Part shown: in pieces, positions 44,744-58,379 of the stretch
Numbering within the stretch: position 1 is the stretch's first letter
How the letters are laid out: every line of letters starts with the position of its first letter
Position numbers and translations under genes: made by a program
Assembly (NCBI GenBank): GCA_015680685.1
Contig: MNCI01012713.1
Span: 393,820-457,819, forward strand
Source of the DNA: Gnetum montanum
Lineage: Eukaryota > Streptophyta > Gnetopsida > Gnetales > Gnetaceae
DNA length: 64,000 nt
Reading direction: 5' to 3'
The notes under the pieces: model-generated
The model's input: the letters and a program-made list of their open reading frames with translations, nothing else
Database searches by the model: none
Told to the model about the DNA's origin: nothing

Positions 44744-47662
44744 TTCCCACAATTGACTAAAAACTTGTTCCTAACAAAATGGGATCAAGTTTCCTACAAA
44801 ATCTAGAAAAGTATGGAACTAACTAACTAACTATGACAAATAAATAACTTTGGAGTGTCATTTTTACATATAATTGACATGGACACAAAATTGGTATAAT
44901 GTACAAAGAATTGGAACAATTTGACAAAAATTGCAGGTGCCAGCTAGATGTGTTGAGATGGAATGAAATCTTCACATCATGCCTAGACGTGGAGGCTCCT
45001 GTGACATAGAGGATCCTTCGTCACATTCTTATTCTGCTAGTCGTCTAGGCTACCCTGCTACTAATACTGAAAGTTGGAAGGTATTTAGAAGTGCCCTCAC
45101 CTTTTTATCTTTACCTAGTGGATCATGTATAATTTAGGCAACTTCACCTAGATGAGTTAGTGCTTATATGTCTCTTGGGCACGATAGTGTAGGAAACATA
45201 TCCTTCATGTTGACAAACCACATTGCAAATTGTTTACATGTAAAGTCAAACATATGGACAAGGTTTTCTAGTTCTTGGTAGTCACTTATTCACCTAGCTA
45301 GGTTCTTAGCAATTGATCTTTAATTAGTGAATTTGCTCCTGAGAACTTCAAGCTTCACATTGGCTACTTTCAACTTTTGTTTGTACTCTTTGTGCAGCTT
45401 GAACTCTACCTCATAGAGGAGGTAGAAGTTGGCCACCTTCTTCTTTAATTTAGATCTTGGCCTCTCCACTATTAGCATTGCCAAGTTTGCATATTGAAAA
45501 TTGGCTAGTTCCATGTACTCAGTCATCTCCTCAATTTACAACTCCTTTAGGTGGATCTCTACTAGATTGTAGGCACTGAGATTATCAAAGATGAGTTTCC
45601 ATATATTACCTCTTTGCTGGAGTTGCTAGAGAGCTTCATTCTCATTTACCTTTGCTATCTTAATTTCTTTTACATTGATTTTCTTAAGCATTTTGACCTG
45701 GTCCCTATAGTAGTTTTTGACTCATGCATACTTTAGGGTCTTATTTTTCTAGGCAGTAATCTTAACTGCAGTCTTCTAGCAAATAGCACAAACCTCCTTC
45801 ATCAAGAGATTTCTATTCTCTGTAGCCAACCTCTTCATATCTAGGTTTACCTTGGTAAGTTGTTCTTGCTACCGGTGAATGTACTCAACCATTTGGTCCT
45901 TTTGTTGCTTAGCATAGGCAACAATTGACCTAGTTTAATGTACTATTTTCCTTGTGAATCTACTAAAGGTCACTACTAGAGAAATTGATCATTACCTCTG
46001 AAAATGATGCATCAAACATCATAATCTCTTTTACATTCTCAACCTCTTAATATTTTTGTTGAAGTTATTGGAAAGCTTCATTTCTCATGAGATCTGGCCT
46101 AAGAATTGTAAAATAAGGAGACTTTGAGTTTTGCAATCTTAGTAACCAACTATCGATTACTAATGGTGGCCTCCTTGAGCTGCGCATTTACTATCAGCAG
46201 CTTACCCCTTATCTCCAACAACTATGACTAGGTAGCAAAAATATCTTTTGTAAGGTTAAAGATCTCCAGAATCAGTTTTTTACCTTCAACCATTTACTTT
46301 AACACTTCATCGTGCTAGGCTACACTTGTCCCTCTAATTCTAGCTACTACTAATACTTGTACATCTACCATGATAACAACATCAAGGATAGATGTTGTCA
46401 GGAAAAATGTTGTCGAATCACTCAAAGCTTCTCTAATTTAATCTACCATTACATCTACTATAGTCTCATGGTTCTTGTATGGCATGACTAAGACTATTGC
46501 TCCCTCTCCTTCTTCCAGCATCATAGAAAACGCTATTGCAGTTTTAGAGATTTCACGAAATGCTTGTCTTGAGATGGACATAATGACCTCTCTAATGTTG
46601 GAATTGGAGTGAATAGAAGCTTGGTTTCTTTGTGAGAATAATAGTGGGATCACTTCATCTCCTAGCCAACAGATGGTCCTTATGACATCATTTAAGTGTT
46701 TCATGGCCAATGTACACAAACGATTCTCCATCACATCTAAAGGCTTGTTATTGCAACTACTATTCTCTAAGTTTTTTTTAGATGTTTAGTAGCTACCAAC
46801 ATTTCTAGCATCATATTTGATGTTGCAGGTGGTGGTGGCGGTGGCTATTCCTCCTGTTGAAGCTTGGCAGGTGCTTTGTTCTTCATCATCTCCTACCATG
46901 ATGTAGCAGGAGCTCTATGAACCACATCATTAGCATAGCATACTGTCCCTTCATTTTGTAGAGATTTCTAATGAGGCAGTAAAAGAGAAGTGTTTTCCTA
47001 TCATTCTTATTTTCCTTGAAATATTTTTCTATCTCAAGGAAGATGAGCTAAGGTAGGTTGACTTAGAGTTTTCTACTTAGAGCTACATATGCCCTAGTGA
47101 TATGTCATAATCTTAAAATGGACTCACCTATCCTTGGTTAAGGCACCATACTCTATATGGTCCACTATGTAGCACCATTAAATCCATTATTTTATTGCCT
47201 CTAGGTTTTCTTGAGTTGAGATCTCTGCTTGCTTCACTTCGATGTTTAGTAATCCAAGGGCCTTTACTATTGTCTCAACCAAAAAGGAAATGATGATATC
47301 TTTAATCTTGATGGTAGCATCTCCTTGTTAATTATTTCAAAAGAGGTGGGTTTCCTTCATGTATCATTCTCCACTGGTAGAAAGAATTAACCATAGTGGA
47401 GACCCTTGCAACTATGTTCTCACCTTTTTTGGTACAAGGTCTAAGAAAGGTCCATAATTTAGTTCTTGAAGGATGAAACTCTAAATTTTCTTGTTGCAGA
47501 TCTTCTCTAGGTAAGCTTATGTGAGTGTAACCTTAAGATTGGGTCACGGTCTTGGGACCTCATCTTGCCTAGATTATCCCATCTTTGCTATGGAAATTTG
47601 ATGGATAGATTCCACCTTGGGCTCCTCTCATAGGGGCTTGGTATCATGGGTTGTCTCAGTCA
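44744..47662 (-). mobile_element. Interior of element Y, copy 1
   Basis: Minus-strand sequence upstream of the LTR. A polypurine-like end, then decayed coding sequence with partly open frames (46734-46438, MMENRLCTLAMKHLNDVIRT; 45526-45320, Lys-rich). No known domain is seen. The first 600 bp resemble 57742-58379. It is broken at 47662 by the Ty3/gypsy insertion. Confidence 0.5.
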
Positions 47663-48652
47663 TATAGGAACACCTCTTTTGATCCCCTTGTTCTTCCCTA
47701 TGTGTGTGTTTTGCAAATTTTGGGCTCTATGAAAATATATTGGATATCAATGAGACATCTTATCTAGGAGTTGGAACTATGTAGGAGACATCTTGAATTT
47801 AGAGCAGATGTCTAGGTCGAAATTTGAGACTTCTTAGAGGAGACATCTTATCACAAGAGGAGATGTCTTAGGAAAGATGTCTCTCCAAACATCTTAGGCA
47901 AGATGTCTTACCCAAGAGAAAATGTCTTTTCCATAAAGGAGATGTCTTCCAAAAATAGGAGATGTCTTCACTGAAAGTTGGTTTTGACAAGAGATGTCTT
48001 GTCTAAGATCAAAGATGATTTGTATGGTCGAGAAACTTCTACAATTGGTTGTTCCAAATTAGGAAGCAACCAAGGTAAGTTGAAAAGGAATGGAAACAAC
48101 TGAAGAGAATGTGAGAAGACCATGGAAACAACTGAAGAACCTCAAGTTAAGTTGAGGGAAGGTTTCTAGGTTTTTTTTTCTCCTTGTTATCCATAAATAT
48201 CGATGTAATTTAATAATTGTTAGTAACATGAGTAAGAAAAAATAGTTTTTGAGTGTAGAGACTTAGCAAGAGAGGATGAGAGAGCATATTGAGTGAGTGC
48301 AATTAGTGATTACAACTCCAAGGTAAATTTGATGTATTGGCATATATGTTTTATTCTCTTGTATCTTACTTATGAGTCAAGATCTCAGTCTTGGGTTGTG
48401 GGAGAGATTTTCTATCAATTGTGTCTTACATTGAGAATAGCCACTATGTGCTTTAGACCCTCATGCTCTACAATATAATTTAAGTGTAAAAGGTTTGATG
48501 TTTTTTGGTTTTGGGAACCCTATTATGTTCTTCTAATTGAATAATTGAAGATAGCTAGTTTTCTAATTTTCTATCAAAAGTTGTTTTCTTTTCATAATAT
48601 TTAGATTTAGTAGTTAAAGATGACTAATTATTAGAGTGAATCTACTCTAGCA
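47663..48652 (+). repeat. Left LTR of the Ty3/gypsy element
   Basis: Starts TATAGGAACACC (the right copy starts TGTAGAGACACC) and ends CTCTAGCA. It carries about ten GAGACATCT or AGATGTCT motifs at 47750-48005. Confidence 0.75.
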
Positions 48653-48656
48653 TTAT

Positions 48657-48668
48657 TGGTATCAAATC
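48657..48668 (+). promoter_or_regulatory. Primer-binding site, initiator-Met tRNA type
   Basis: TGGTATCAAATC, four bases after the LTR end; the typical form is TGGTATCAGAGC. Confidence 0.7.
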
Positions 48669-48744
48669 TTTGTGCTGATTAAAGTTTTAAAGTTTTGTGT
48701 TTATTGTTGCTTGGATTTGATTAAGAATTTTATCTTATTTAAAT

Positions 48745-51700
48745 GGTAGCTAAGAAGAAACATATTTCAGCCCCGAATAAAGACATAGAGAGCATGAATT
48801 CTGTCAAGGTAGAAAAGAATCCCAGTCCTAGCCATATCTAGACACGTAGAGATGATAAGCATGCACGTTAGGCGAAGATGGAGTTGATGAAGAGGAAGGA
48901 TAATCCAACTATGGGAGTGTAGAAAACCATCAACAAAGGACTTCAATGGAAGGAAATCCTATTTCTTAGATAAGAACTCTAAGGACTAAAACTGTGGTAA
49001 TTACTTCTTCTCCAGGTAAGCTTGACTAGGAAGATCAGGAAAGGCTTGCTAGACTATTTAGAAATGCTACAAGTCTTTCGTATGTTGAGTTGAAAACTTT
49101 CAATGGTATAGATGGCACCAATGCTTTTGTAAGTTGGCTAAAGGCCCTTGAAAGCATTTTTAGTTGGAAGAGACATCAAATAGCTTGAGGGTACCTATTG
49201 CTAAATTCAGATTAGAGGGTATGACTTGTATGTGGTGGGAAAAAAAGTAATAGGATTATGAAATACAAAACAATCAACCCATTAGAGATTGGGATATGAT
49301 AAAATACAAGTTGAAAAGAAAATTTAAATAGTCTCATCTGAGATAAGAGACTATTATGAAGTTAAAATTCCTAAGGTAAGGTGATAAGGATGTCAAAGAA
49401 TTTTATATCGAAGTTTGTAATATATTCCATCAAGCTAAGGTAAATTAGGAGGAATATGAACATGCTTCAATCTTTTTAAGAGATCTTAAAATGACGTACT
49501 AGTAGGAGTTGTCTTTCTATAAGCCACAAACTCTTGATGAGGCTTATTATATGGCACTTAAGGTTGAGAAAAAAAATTAATTAGATTTGAAAACAAGAGC
49601 AAACAAACTTCCAAGAGGAAGGAGAAGGGATCCAAATCTAAAAAGGGATCCAAGTACAAATTTGAAGACAAGGATGACAACCATGATAAGAATATTGAAA
49701 AGGGTGATGAGAATGGAAAGACCAAGAAGGATCAAGGTAAGGGAGGTAAGGGTTAAGACAACAACTCATCAAAAATCTAGTGCTTCAAGTGTGAAAAAAG
49801 AAAATACAAGTAATGGAAATGTTCACTTCACAAGAAAGCCAAAGGTAAAGATGTGCAAATCATGGAGGTTGAGGAGACATCAAGCCAAGATCTTTAGAAA
49901 GATAATCTTACTAATCTAAAAATTAATGATGTATCTAAATTAAATTCTTGTATATTCATGGGAAATGTGAATAGAGGAGATTACCCTAATAGAAAATTTT
50001 TGTTTTAGATTAGGACTAATTGTTTTGATGAGGACATCACCCAACTCTTATGTAATACTAAATGTTTATATATGTCATGCATACATCATGTTGTATATTT
50101 ATGTGTGTTGTGAAATAAGTTTTGAATGGTAGAGACAAGACATTTATGAGCTCAAACCATTTCATGTATCTTGTGCTTTGGTTTATGTTTGAATTATGAC
50201 CTATGTGAGGGGGAAATAACTATTCCAAGTGTAATGACCTCTTGGGTGAAAATTAAATCTCTTTTTAAGAACCGGGATGCTAATGTGAACATTAAATAGG
50301 CTAATGTACCATCTATGCAATGATAGGGTCTTTCCTTGAATTTTTGACATGTTTCAAGATATTTTGGGCTCATTTTGATGAGTTTAGAGGGTTTCGAGGT
50401 CTATGGGAACTTATTTGAAGGCGTCTTGAGGTTTTAGACCTTAAAACAAGTAACACTAATTTTGGCCATAGTAGGAGAGGCGTCTCTCCAACATGCAAGA
50501 TGTCTCCCTAGTGGGAAAGACATCTCCCTCAAGACATCTCCTCTAAGATGTCTCCTCCAACTCCAAGATGTCTTGTCTAAGATCTAGCTATTTTAGGAAA
50601 GACGTCTCCTACTTCTTTAAGACATATCATATGGATTCCAATGAACTTCAAATTGAATTATAATTTGGAGGAAAGATGAAGGGTCAATTGAAAAGCTATA
50701 AAAAGGCATCAAAATTCCAAGTTTTAGTAGGCTAATCAAAAGGGAGAAGTTTACTCTCAAAGAAGAAGGCTAATCCTAAGAGAGAAGGCTGGCCTCAAAA
50801 GTGAGGTAAGAGATCCTTAAGAGAGTGTCTTGGGAAAGGGAGTGTGAAGCTCATCTTGAGCACTATTGTTCTTCTTGTTTGTAAGCCATAATTGGCCATT
50901 GTATGAAGAGTTGTAAGAGAAACGAGTAGAGAGAGAGAGAGAGAGGGCCTAAGCTAATTGCCTTGGTTTTCATCCTTGTGTGTGTGATTGCATTGATTGA
51001 GTGTGTATGAGAATTGTATTAAATCTCTTATCTATACTTAGGAATGTATGCTTCCTTTATGTTGTAAATTCTTCATTTTAAGTAAGAATAAAGCTTTTCT
51101 TTTCCCGATGTTTTAAAGTGTGATGCAATTCCAATAGATTATGCTGATGTAATTCTTGGTAGACCTTGGAATTTTGACATTAATTTTGAGTTTGATGAAT
51201 CAAGAAATGTATAGAATGTACCTAGTTCTAATGGAATCAATGAGTTAATTACTATGATAGATGAACACATGAGGTAACAAAGCTCACTAAATGCTTCCTT
51301 AATCCTTCTAGGAATGAGGGAATATATTAAGAAACATGATAAAACTAGTTTTGGTTTTGTTGGTATGACAACGGTTATTACTAACCATGATGATGTGCAG
51401 GTTGAACTACCTATAGGTATGCTATGTTTAAAGGAGAATTTTCCCAAGGTGTTTAAGAGGGAATTAGATGGATTACCACCAATGAAGAATGTATAGCATC
51501 AAATTAATTTCATTCTTAGTGCTACCATTTCAAATGAGAGAGCTTACTAGATGGCACCAAATTAGTGGGTTGAATTACAAAAGCAAGTAGAGGAGTTACT
51601 TGCAAATGCCTTTATGAGAAAATCCATTTCACCTTGTGCAATTCTAGCTATGATAATGCTAAAGAAGAATAGTAATGAATAGAGGATGTGCATTGATTCT

Positions 51701-54030
51701 AAGGTAGTGAATGGGATAAAAGTTAGGTATAGTTTTCCTATTTCAAGGATGGATGATATCCTTGATGTTCTTACCAATGTAGAGATTTTTAGAAAAACTA
51801 ATCTAGAGAGTGGGTACCATCAAATTAAAATTAGGCTTGGTGATGAATGGAAGATAGCTTTCAAGGCACTAGATGGTTTATTTGAATGGTTGATGATGCC
51901 ATTTGGGTTCACGAATGCACCTGCTACATTCATGAGGTTGATGCATGGTGTATTGAATAACTTGATTGGTAAGTGTGTATTGTCATTTTGATGATATTGT
52001 GGTGTATAACTCTAATGAGGAAGAGTACTTGGATCACTTAAGAATGGTGTGTCTTTAGTTGGAGGAGGCACAATTAGTGATCAACATGAAGAAAAGTCAT
52101 TTCTTTAAGAGGAAAATCACATACTTGGAACATGTGGTTTCTAAAATTTAAATTTAGATGAAAGCTAGCAAGGTGAAGGCTATTATGGATTGAACAACTT
52201 CTAAGAATGTGAAGAGGTAAGATCATTCTTTGGTTTATTAGTTTTTTATGGATGATTCATAAAACCTTTTAGTAGTATTTCATGATCCATATTTTCTTTG
52301 TTGAAGAAAAATAAAGATTTTAGGTGAAACAATGAAACCAAAGGGAGCTTTGACTTGTTGAAATCAAAGATTACCAATGAATTGATGCTTGCTATTCCAG
52401 ATTTTTAGAAGATTTTTTAGGTAGAGGTCAATGCAATTGGACTTTTCATTGGTGGGATACTTCATAAGAAGGTAGACTTCTTATTTTCTTTTTTAAAAAG
52501 CTAAATGAGTCAAGGAAAAATATAGTGTATATGAGAAGGAGCTGTACACCATTGGAGGCATTACTTCTTGTCCAAGGAGTTCACTTTGATGACAAACTAT
52601 AAAGCACTCTAATTTCTAAATCCTCAAAAGAAGTTGAGTTCAAAGCACATGAAGTGGATTTCATAATTATAAGAGTTTAAGTTTTTGTTAAAGCACAAAA
52701 GTGGAAAAGCCAATGTGGTGGTTGATGCATTATATAGGATACATGTGGTGAATTTTAGTGTATCTCATGTGAAAGGTATGACTAACTTTGTTTCTTTGTA
52801 TGAGCATGATGATGATTTTAGGTAGGCTTGGAGGAACCTCAAAGAGCCATTGATGAGTAGGATAGACTAGTGGAAGGACTATCATATTCAAGATAAACTA
52901 TTATTTAAGAATGAAAAGGTATGTGTTCCTCATTGTGACTTTAGGAAAAATATTTTGTTCAAAAAGCATTGTAGTGACATGGTAGGTCACATGGGTAGGA
53001 ATAAAACATCAGAACTTTTGGGTAGGCATCATTGTTGGCTTGGTATAGTAATTGAAGTTTCCAAATTTATTAAGGAGTGTTTGACTTGTTAGAAGTTCAA
53101 AGGAGATAAAGGAGTGGATGGACATTATATACCTTTGTCAATTCCTAAGGATCCATAGAAAAATGTGTTAATGGATTTTGTGAGTTGTATTCCAAAAACC
53201 AAAAGTGGAAATGATGCAATTTTTGTTGTTGCTGATAGGTTATCCAACATGGAACATTTTATTCCATGCAAGAAGATGAGTGATGCTTCTCATGCTACAA
53301 ATTTGTTTTTCTAGCATGTTGTGAAGTTACATGGAATTCCTTTGAATATTATTAGTGACAAAGACTTCAAATTTATAAGTCACTTTTAGAGATCCCTTTG
53401 GAAACTTTTAGGGACAAAGTTGAATTTTTCTAGTAGATATTATTCATAATCTAATGGCCAAATAGAGGTGGTGAGTAAATCCTTCTTGAACATATTACAA
53501 TGTTTATGTGATGGGCAACCAAATAGGTGGAAAAATTTGTTGTGACATGTTGAGTTTTCATATAATAATGCTTTTCATCTAGCTATTAGTAAACACCTAT
53601 TTGAGGTGAACTATGGGTTTTGTCCAAAGATGATGGACACTTTGAAAATATTTGATGGTGAAGCTCAACTTAGTTTTGATTTTGTGCAAGAGATGAGGAT
53701 CTGCATGCACAAGTAAAATCAAATCTAGAGAAAAAGATTGAAGATAGAGTTCTCAAGAGGAATGAAAATAAACAAAAGCTAAATTTTACTATTGATGACT
53801 TGTTTTAGGTGTACTTGAAGAAGAAGCGGTTGAGAGATGTTAACTTCTTTATGTTGAAAGCTAAGAAGATGAGGCCTTTAAAAATAAATGCTAAGATCAA
53901 TGATAATGCTTTTGAGATTAATTTATCAAATAATTTAAGGATGTATTTTGTGTTTAATGTTTCAGATCTTGTGCACCATTGAAAACTAGTTGATGAAGAA
54001 ACATACAAGGTAGCATCAATGAGTTGAAGA
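48745..54030 (+). pseudogene. Ty3/gypsy gag-pol
   Basis: Gag starts MVAKKKHISAPNKDIES (48745) with YVELKTFNGIDGTNAFVSWL. Pol resumes at 51115 with DYADVILGRPWNFD. RT is visible at 51686-52200 (MCIDSKVVNGIKVRYSFPIS, MMPFGFTNAPATFMRL, and HFDDIVVYN after a shift), RNase H at 52380-52760 (KHKSGKANVVVDAL), and integrase at 52970-53700 (HCSDMVGHMGR, LTC, VADRLSNMEHFIPC). The last block (FVFNVSDLVHH, near 53945-53985) is the gypsy integrase C-terminus. Many stops are visible, mostly TAG where Gln or Trp is expected. Confidence 0.85.
50020..51110 (+). repeat. Probable solo LTR or insertion inside gag-pol
   Basis: Gag text stops near 50020 and pol text restarts near 51115; the protease is missing. 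The stretch between has no coding signal, holds GACATCT/GATGTCT motifs at 50470-50620, a GA run at 50930-50947, and an AATAAAG signal near its end. TGTTTT occurs at both edges and may be a target duplication. Confidence 0.5.
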
Positions 54031-54255
54031 AGACTATTAAGTATTCTAAGCCTTCAAGGAAGAGGAAGGCTATTGTACTTAAGCAGAGAGAAGCTTCTAG
54101 CTCTCAAGGAGTGATGAGGCATGAATATTTGATCCATTGAGAGGATCACTCTATGAATGATGATGTATGGGTTAATGATATCAAAAGTGGAGGATTACTT
54201 CCACCCTTATTCTCTTATTCACATGAGTTTTCTTTTTGAAGTGTGGGAGAGTTAG

Positions 54256-55254
54256 TGTAGAGACACCTCTTTTAATCCTCTTATTCTTTCCTATGTGTGT
54301 ATTTTATAGATTTTTGAGCTTTGCATAGACATCTTAGAGATTAAGAAGACATCTTATGTAGGAGTTAGAACTATGAAGGAGACATCTTCAATTCAAAGGA
54401 GACATCTCAATCGAATTCAAGAGTTCTTAGAGAAGATATCTTTTCTTAAGAGGAGATGTCTCAGGGAAGACATCTCTCTAACATAGAAGACTTATTGGGC
54501 ATGAAATCTTATCCAAGATGAGACATTTCTTCATAAAGGAGACGTCTTCCAAAGATAGCAGATGTTTTTCCCAAAAGTTGGCTTTCATAAGAGATGTCTT
54601 GTCTAAGGTCAAAGATGACCTATATGGCCAAGGGACTTCCAGAATTGGTCATTTAAATTTGGGAAATAACTAAGATAAGTTGGAAAAGAATGGAAATAAC
54701 CAAAGAGAAGGTGAGAATACCATGAAAACAACCAAAGAACCTCAAGTTGAGTTGAGGAAAGGTTTTTATATTTCTTGTCTCATTGTTGTGCATAAATATT
54801 AATGTAATTTAATAAATGTTGGTATCATGAGTAAGAAAGAGAGCTCTTTAGTGTGAAGAGCTTAGTAAGAGAGGGTGAGAGAGCACATTGAGTAAGTGCA
54901 ATTGGTGATTGTAACTCGATGGTCAATTTGTGATGTGTTGGCTTGTGTGTCTTATTCTCTTATGTATTACTTGTGAGTTGATATCTTAGTCCTAGGTTGT
55001 TTAAAAGATTTTCTATTGGTTGTGTCTTGCATTGAGAACAACCATTTTAGGGTTGTAGAGCCTCATGCTAGACAATATCTTTTGTGTCTGAAAGGTTTGA
55101 TGTTTGTGAATTTTGGAAACCTTGCTATAATCTTCTAATTGAATAATTGAAGATAACTATTTTTCTTTTTTTCTAGCAAAAGTTGTTATTTTTTCATAAT
55201 ATCTGGATTTAGTAGTTGAAGGTGATTAATTACTGTGGTGAACTTGCTCCACTC
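54256..55254 (+). repeat. Right LTR of the Ty3/gypsy element
   Basis: Aligns with 47663-48652, including the GAGACATCT motifs (54330-54600). Its exact end, near CTCCACTCA, is uncertain by a few bases, and no target duplication was confirmed. Confidence 0.75.
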
Positions 55255-56825
55255 AGCTACTTGTTCTTGGGGTTGATACTATGACTATGGCTCTTGTCAT
55301 CTTCCAACACGAGGTTCTTTTTCCCTAGGCTGTAATGGTCTTCTTGCTCATAGGTCTCATTTAGGTATTATTTGCAATCACAAACATAACCATGGATTAG
55401 TCTTTTAGATATAATCTTATTTAAGTTGGATATCTTTCTTTGTTTGATCAAATTAAGCTTATTGGTCAAAAGTTGGGATTTTATGATGTTCTTATTTAGT
55501 GATTGCATGTGTATGATTTTATTCATGCTTTAACAAAGGATGGTATTAACTCTTATGATCATTAATTTAATATTATTTTAATATCTTATTTGTGGGATGT
55601 TAGAAAAATATCAGAAATTTTTTTTATGAAAACCTAGCATTTGATGCCTCCATGATGTAAAGTATACTTCCAGAAGCTTAAGGATCAAAGAACAGGTAAA
55701 CACAAATAAGTGGTTGGCAAGTTATGGCTCTTAGAAGAAGGCTTTAGGCTTTAAAAATTTGAAAAAACTGTATGTTTGAAGAAAAATGTAAAAAATAAGC
55801 CAAGTGTCATGTGTATTTATAGTATTATTATGCTACATCAATGAGGATGCATCGACATATTGGATTGCATCAATGGGGATGCGTCAATGGAGCTATTCGT
55901 AGCCATTTTTCAACTTGAAATATTGAGGAATTTTGAACAAGTTTGGGGTCAAAACAAGAGCCGAATAGAAGCCAAAAGGCTAAAAAAACATGATAACAAC
56001 ACAATTAAGATTATGACTTTTAGAAATTTGAGCATTTTGATTATGTGGGATGAGTAAATGGGAGATGTTCCTTGAGCTAAATTAGCATAAAATTGGATGA
56101 TGTAGGCTATCAAGTTTGTCGAGATGGAAATGAGATCCATTGTTATGGGGTTTAAATTAAAGGAAATCAAGAGATATGTAAGTGAGTTGGTTGCAAAGAA
56201 AGCTTATGCCTAAGATGCCCTTACATAACCTCATCTTAAGGAGTCCATAGGCACTTTGGATGATGAATGATTGTTCAATTTATATACCATATCCATGTAA
56301 GGGATTGTCAAAGGATTATGCAAACTATAAAGCAAAGCTATCAATTGATCATGGTATGAGGAAGTGAGGTTAGAGAAAATGAGGTGTTCAAATTATAGAA
56401 ATAGAGCAAAAGAGGAAAAATCCATATCATGGCTACACAAGATCCTTAGTGAAATGCTTGATTAAGAAGATTCAATACTAGTCTATTCTAAGTCTAGACC
56501 AAGTCCATTCTAATATCAATGGCCTTACATTGATGTATTTCTCCTCTTCTTACCATCATGAGTTAATGACAATCACAAAGGACAATCATCACTCTAAGAA
56601 AATAAGAAAAGAGAAGAAGAAAGTAGTTAGAGAAAGAAATTCAAGCCTTAGTTAGAGGGGTCTCTTCAAATATGGGTAACATGTCTTTTTAGCCCCATAG
56701 CTAGCACTTGTATTCCAACAGATCTTTAGAGAGATGTGCTTGGAATTCCTTTTTCTTTTTGGAATCACATAGTAGAGAGACATACTTCTTTTTATGGTTG
56801 ATAGTAGGAGTGATGATATACTCAT
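55255..56825. other. Unresolved LTR-element debris
   Basis: No domain recognised. ATGCATCGACATATTGG-like text at 55845-55890 echoes the LTR of element Y, so it may belong to a related LTR family. A chance open frame occurs at 55860-56057. Confidence 0.35.
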
Positions 56826-57741
56826 TGATGAGAAATAAGTATCCCCTACACCCAACCATACGAATCACAAGCATGCACTAGCGATTATGTTGAATTTCGT
56901 AGACTTAGTTCCTAAGTTCACCCATAGTCTTAGATGATGAGTCAAGGGGGGGTATGATTGTTGTCTTTCTAACTCACACTTATGCTATCTATGTGTATCA
57001 TTAATTGTGAGTTAAGGCTTATGATATTTATTTTTTTTGGTATTTTTTTTATATTTTCTCCTAATAGATAAATGAGTAAATGAAGGCTTGATAATTAATT
57101 ATTTAACTAATTAACTATTCTCATGAATAACTATCCTAGTATAAGTAGCCATTCCCACTTATTGTACACATACTAAACTTATATTATGCTACTGGGCTAC
57201 CAAATGGCTATTATTGGGCATTACCAAATGGCTATTATTGGGCATTACCAAATGGCTGCTACTGTGATTACCAAGTGTGACATGTTATGGTTGAAGTGGT
57301 TGTACTTATGTATTTACAATTAACTGCAATCATTAATTAGAAATATGCAATTAAAGTGCATTAAAAGTAGAGTGAAAATAAGAAAGAGTAAACTAATCCA
57401 AGTGCTATAATAAATGTTAGAAATCTCATCTTTATTGTCATTCACGCCAATGTGTTCAAGTATATGACACTCAAATAAAGATCTATACAATCTCTTAAAT
57501 TCATACTACAAGCACTCAGAAGAAAGTATTCTAACTTTAGAGAAATCAAACTACACAAGATTCACTATGAACTTAAGATGCCATAAATACAGTTGGTGCA
57601 TGCATTTATATAGGCTTCGCTTGTATTAGCATCGATGCATCTACGTCAACATATGTTATCATGCATCCATGGTGATACATTGACGAGGTTGTGTTGACAC
57701 ATGCTCGTCAATGTAGCCTGTACGTATGACAACTCATCATA
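56826..57741 (-). repeat. LTR of element Y, second copy
   Basis: In minus orientation it starts TATGATGAG after the polypurine-like GTCAATTGTGAGGG and ends TCATCA; 916 bp. It includes a 24-bp repeat (CCAAATGGCTATTATTGGGC) present about three times at 57190-57260. Confidence 0.6.
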
Positions 57742-58379
57742 CCCTCACAATTGACAAAAAACTTGTCCTTGAGCGAACAAAAGTAGGATTAAGATTTTTA
57801 AAAAATTTGGGAAAGTATACAATTTATTAACTTAAAAACAAAAGGCCTGACTGACTAATCAACTCTTAGTACCAAATTATGTAGAATTACAAAATTGGTG
57901 GCCATTACCATAAAATTGGATACTTTATAAAATTTCAACAAGAATCCTTAGTTGTTGGAGATGAAGTGAATTTTTAGACAGTGCCTGGAGGTGGAGGCTC
58001 CTTTGATGCTTAAGGTCCTTTGACTAATTTTAGTGCTCATGGTGGTGGTGATGGCTGAGGCTATCCTATTGTTGTTGTTGCTACTAGTAAAAGCTTTAAA
58101 GTATCTATTAGTACTTTCATCTTCTCTTCCTTACTTCATGGATTGTATGCAATCCACATGACTTCATCGATGTGGGTTTCCATAGAGATATCCCATAGGC
58201 ATGACATTGTAGAGAATAACTCATTAGTATTGATAAACCATGCTATGAATTGTTTGCATTTAATATTAAAAATCTTCACTAGGTTCTACAGGTCATGGTA
58301 GTCATTCATCGTTTTGGCTAGGTTCTTAGTAACAGATTGTTGGTTAGTGAATCTACTTTTGAGAAATTCTACTGCCTTC
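57742..58379 (-). mobile_element. Interior of element Y, second copy, cut by copia
   Basis: Resembles 44744-45360 (shared GACAAAAAACTTGTCCT-like end, GGAGGTGGAGGCTCCT, CTAGGTTCTTAG, TTAGTGAATCTAC). No domain known. It ends abruptly at about 58380 where the copia LTR begins. Confidence 0.5.

Larger units (their letters stand above)
47663..55254 (+). mobile_element. Ty3/gypsy retrotransposon, near full length, decayed
   Basis: Two LTRs of about 1 kb (47663-48652 and 54256-55254), a primer-binding site TGGTATCAAATC at 48657, gag and pol in the order gag, protease region, RT, RNase H, integrase, then a polypurine stretch (AAGTGTGGGAGAG) just before the right LTR. The coding region has many stops. 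It is inserted next to or inside element Y. Confidence 0.85.
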
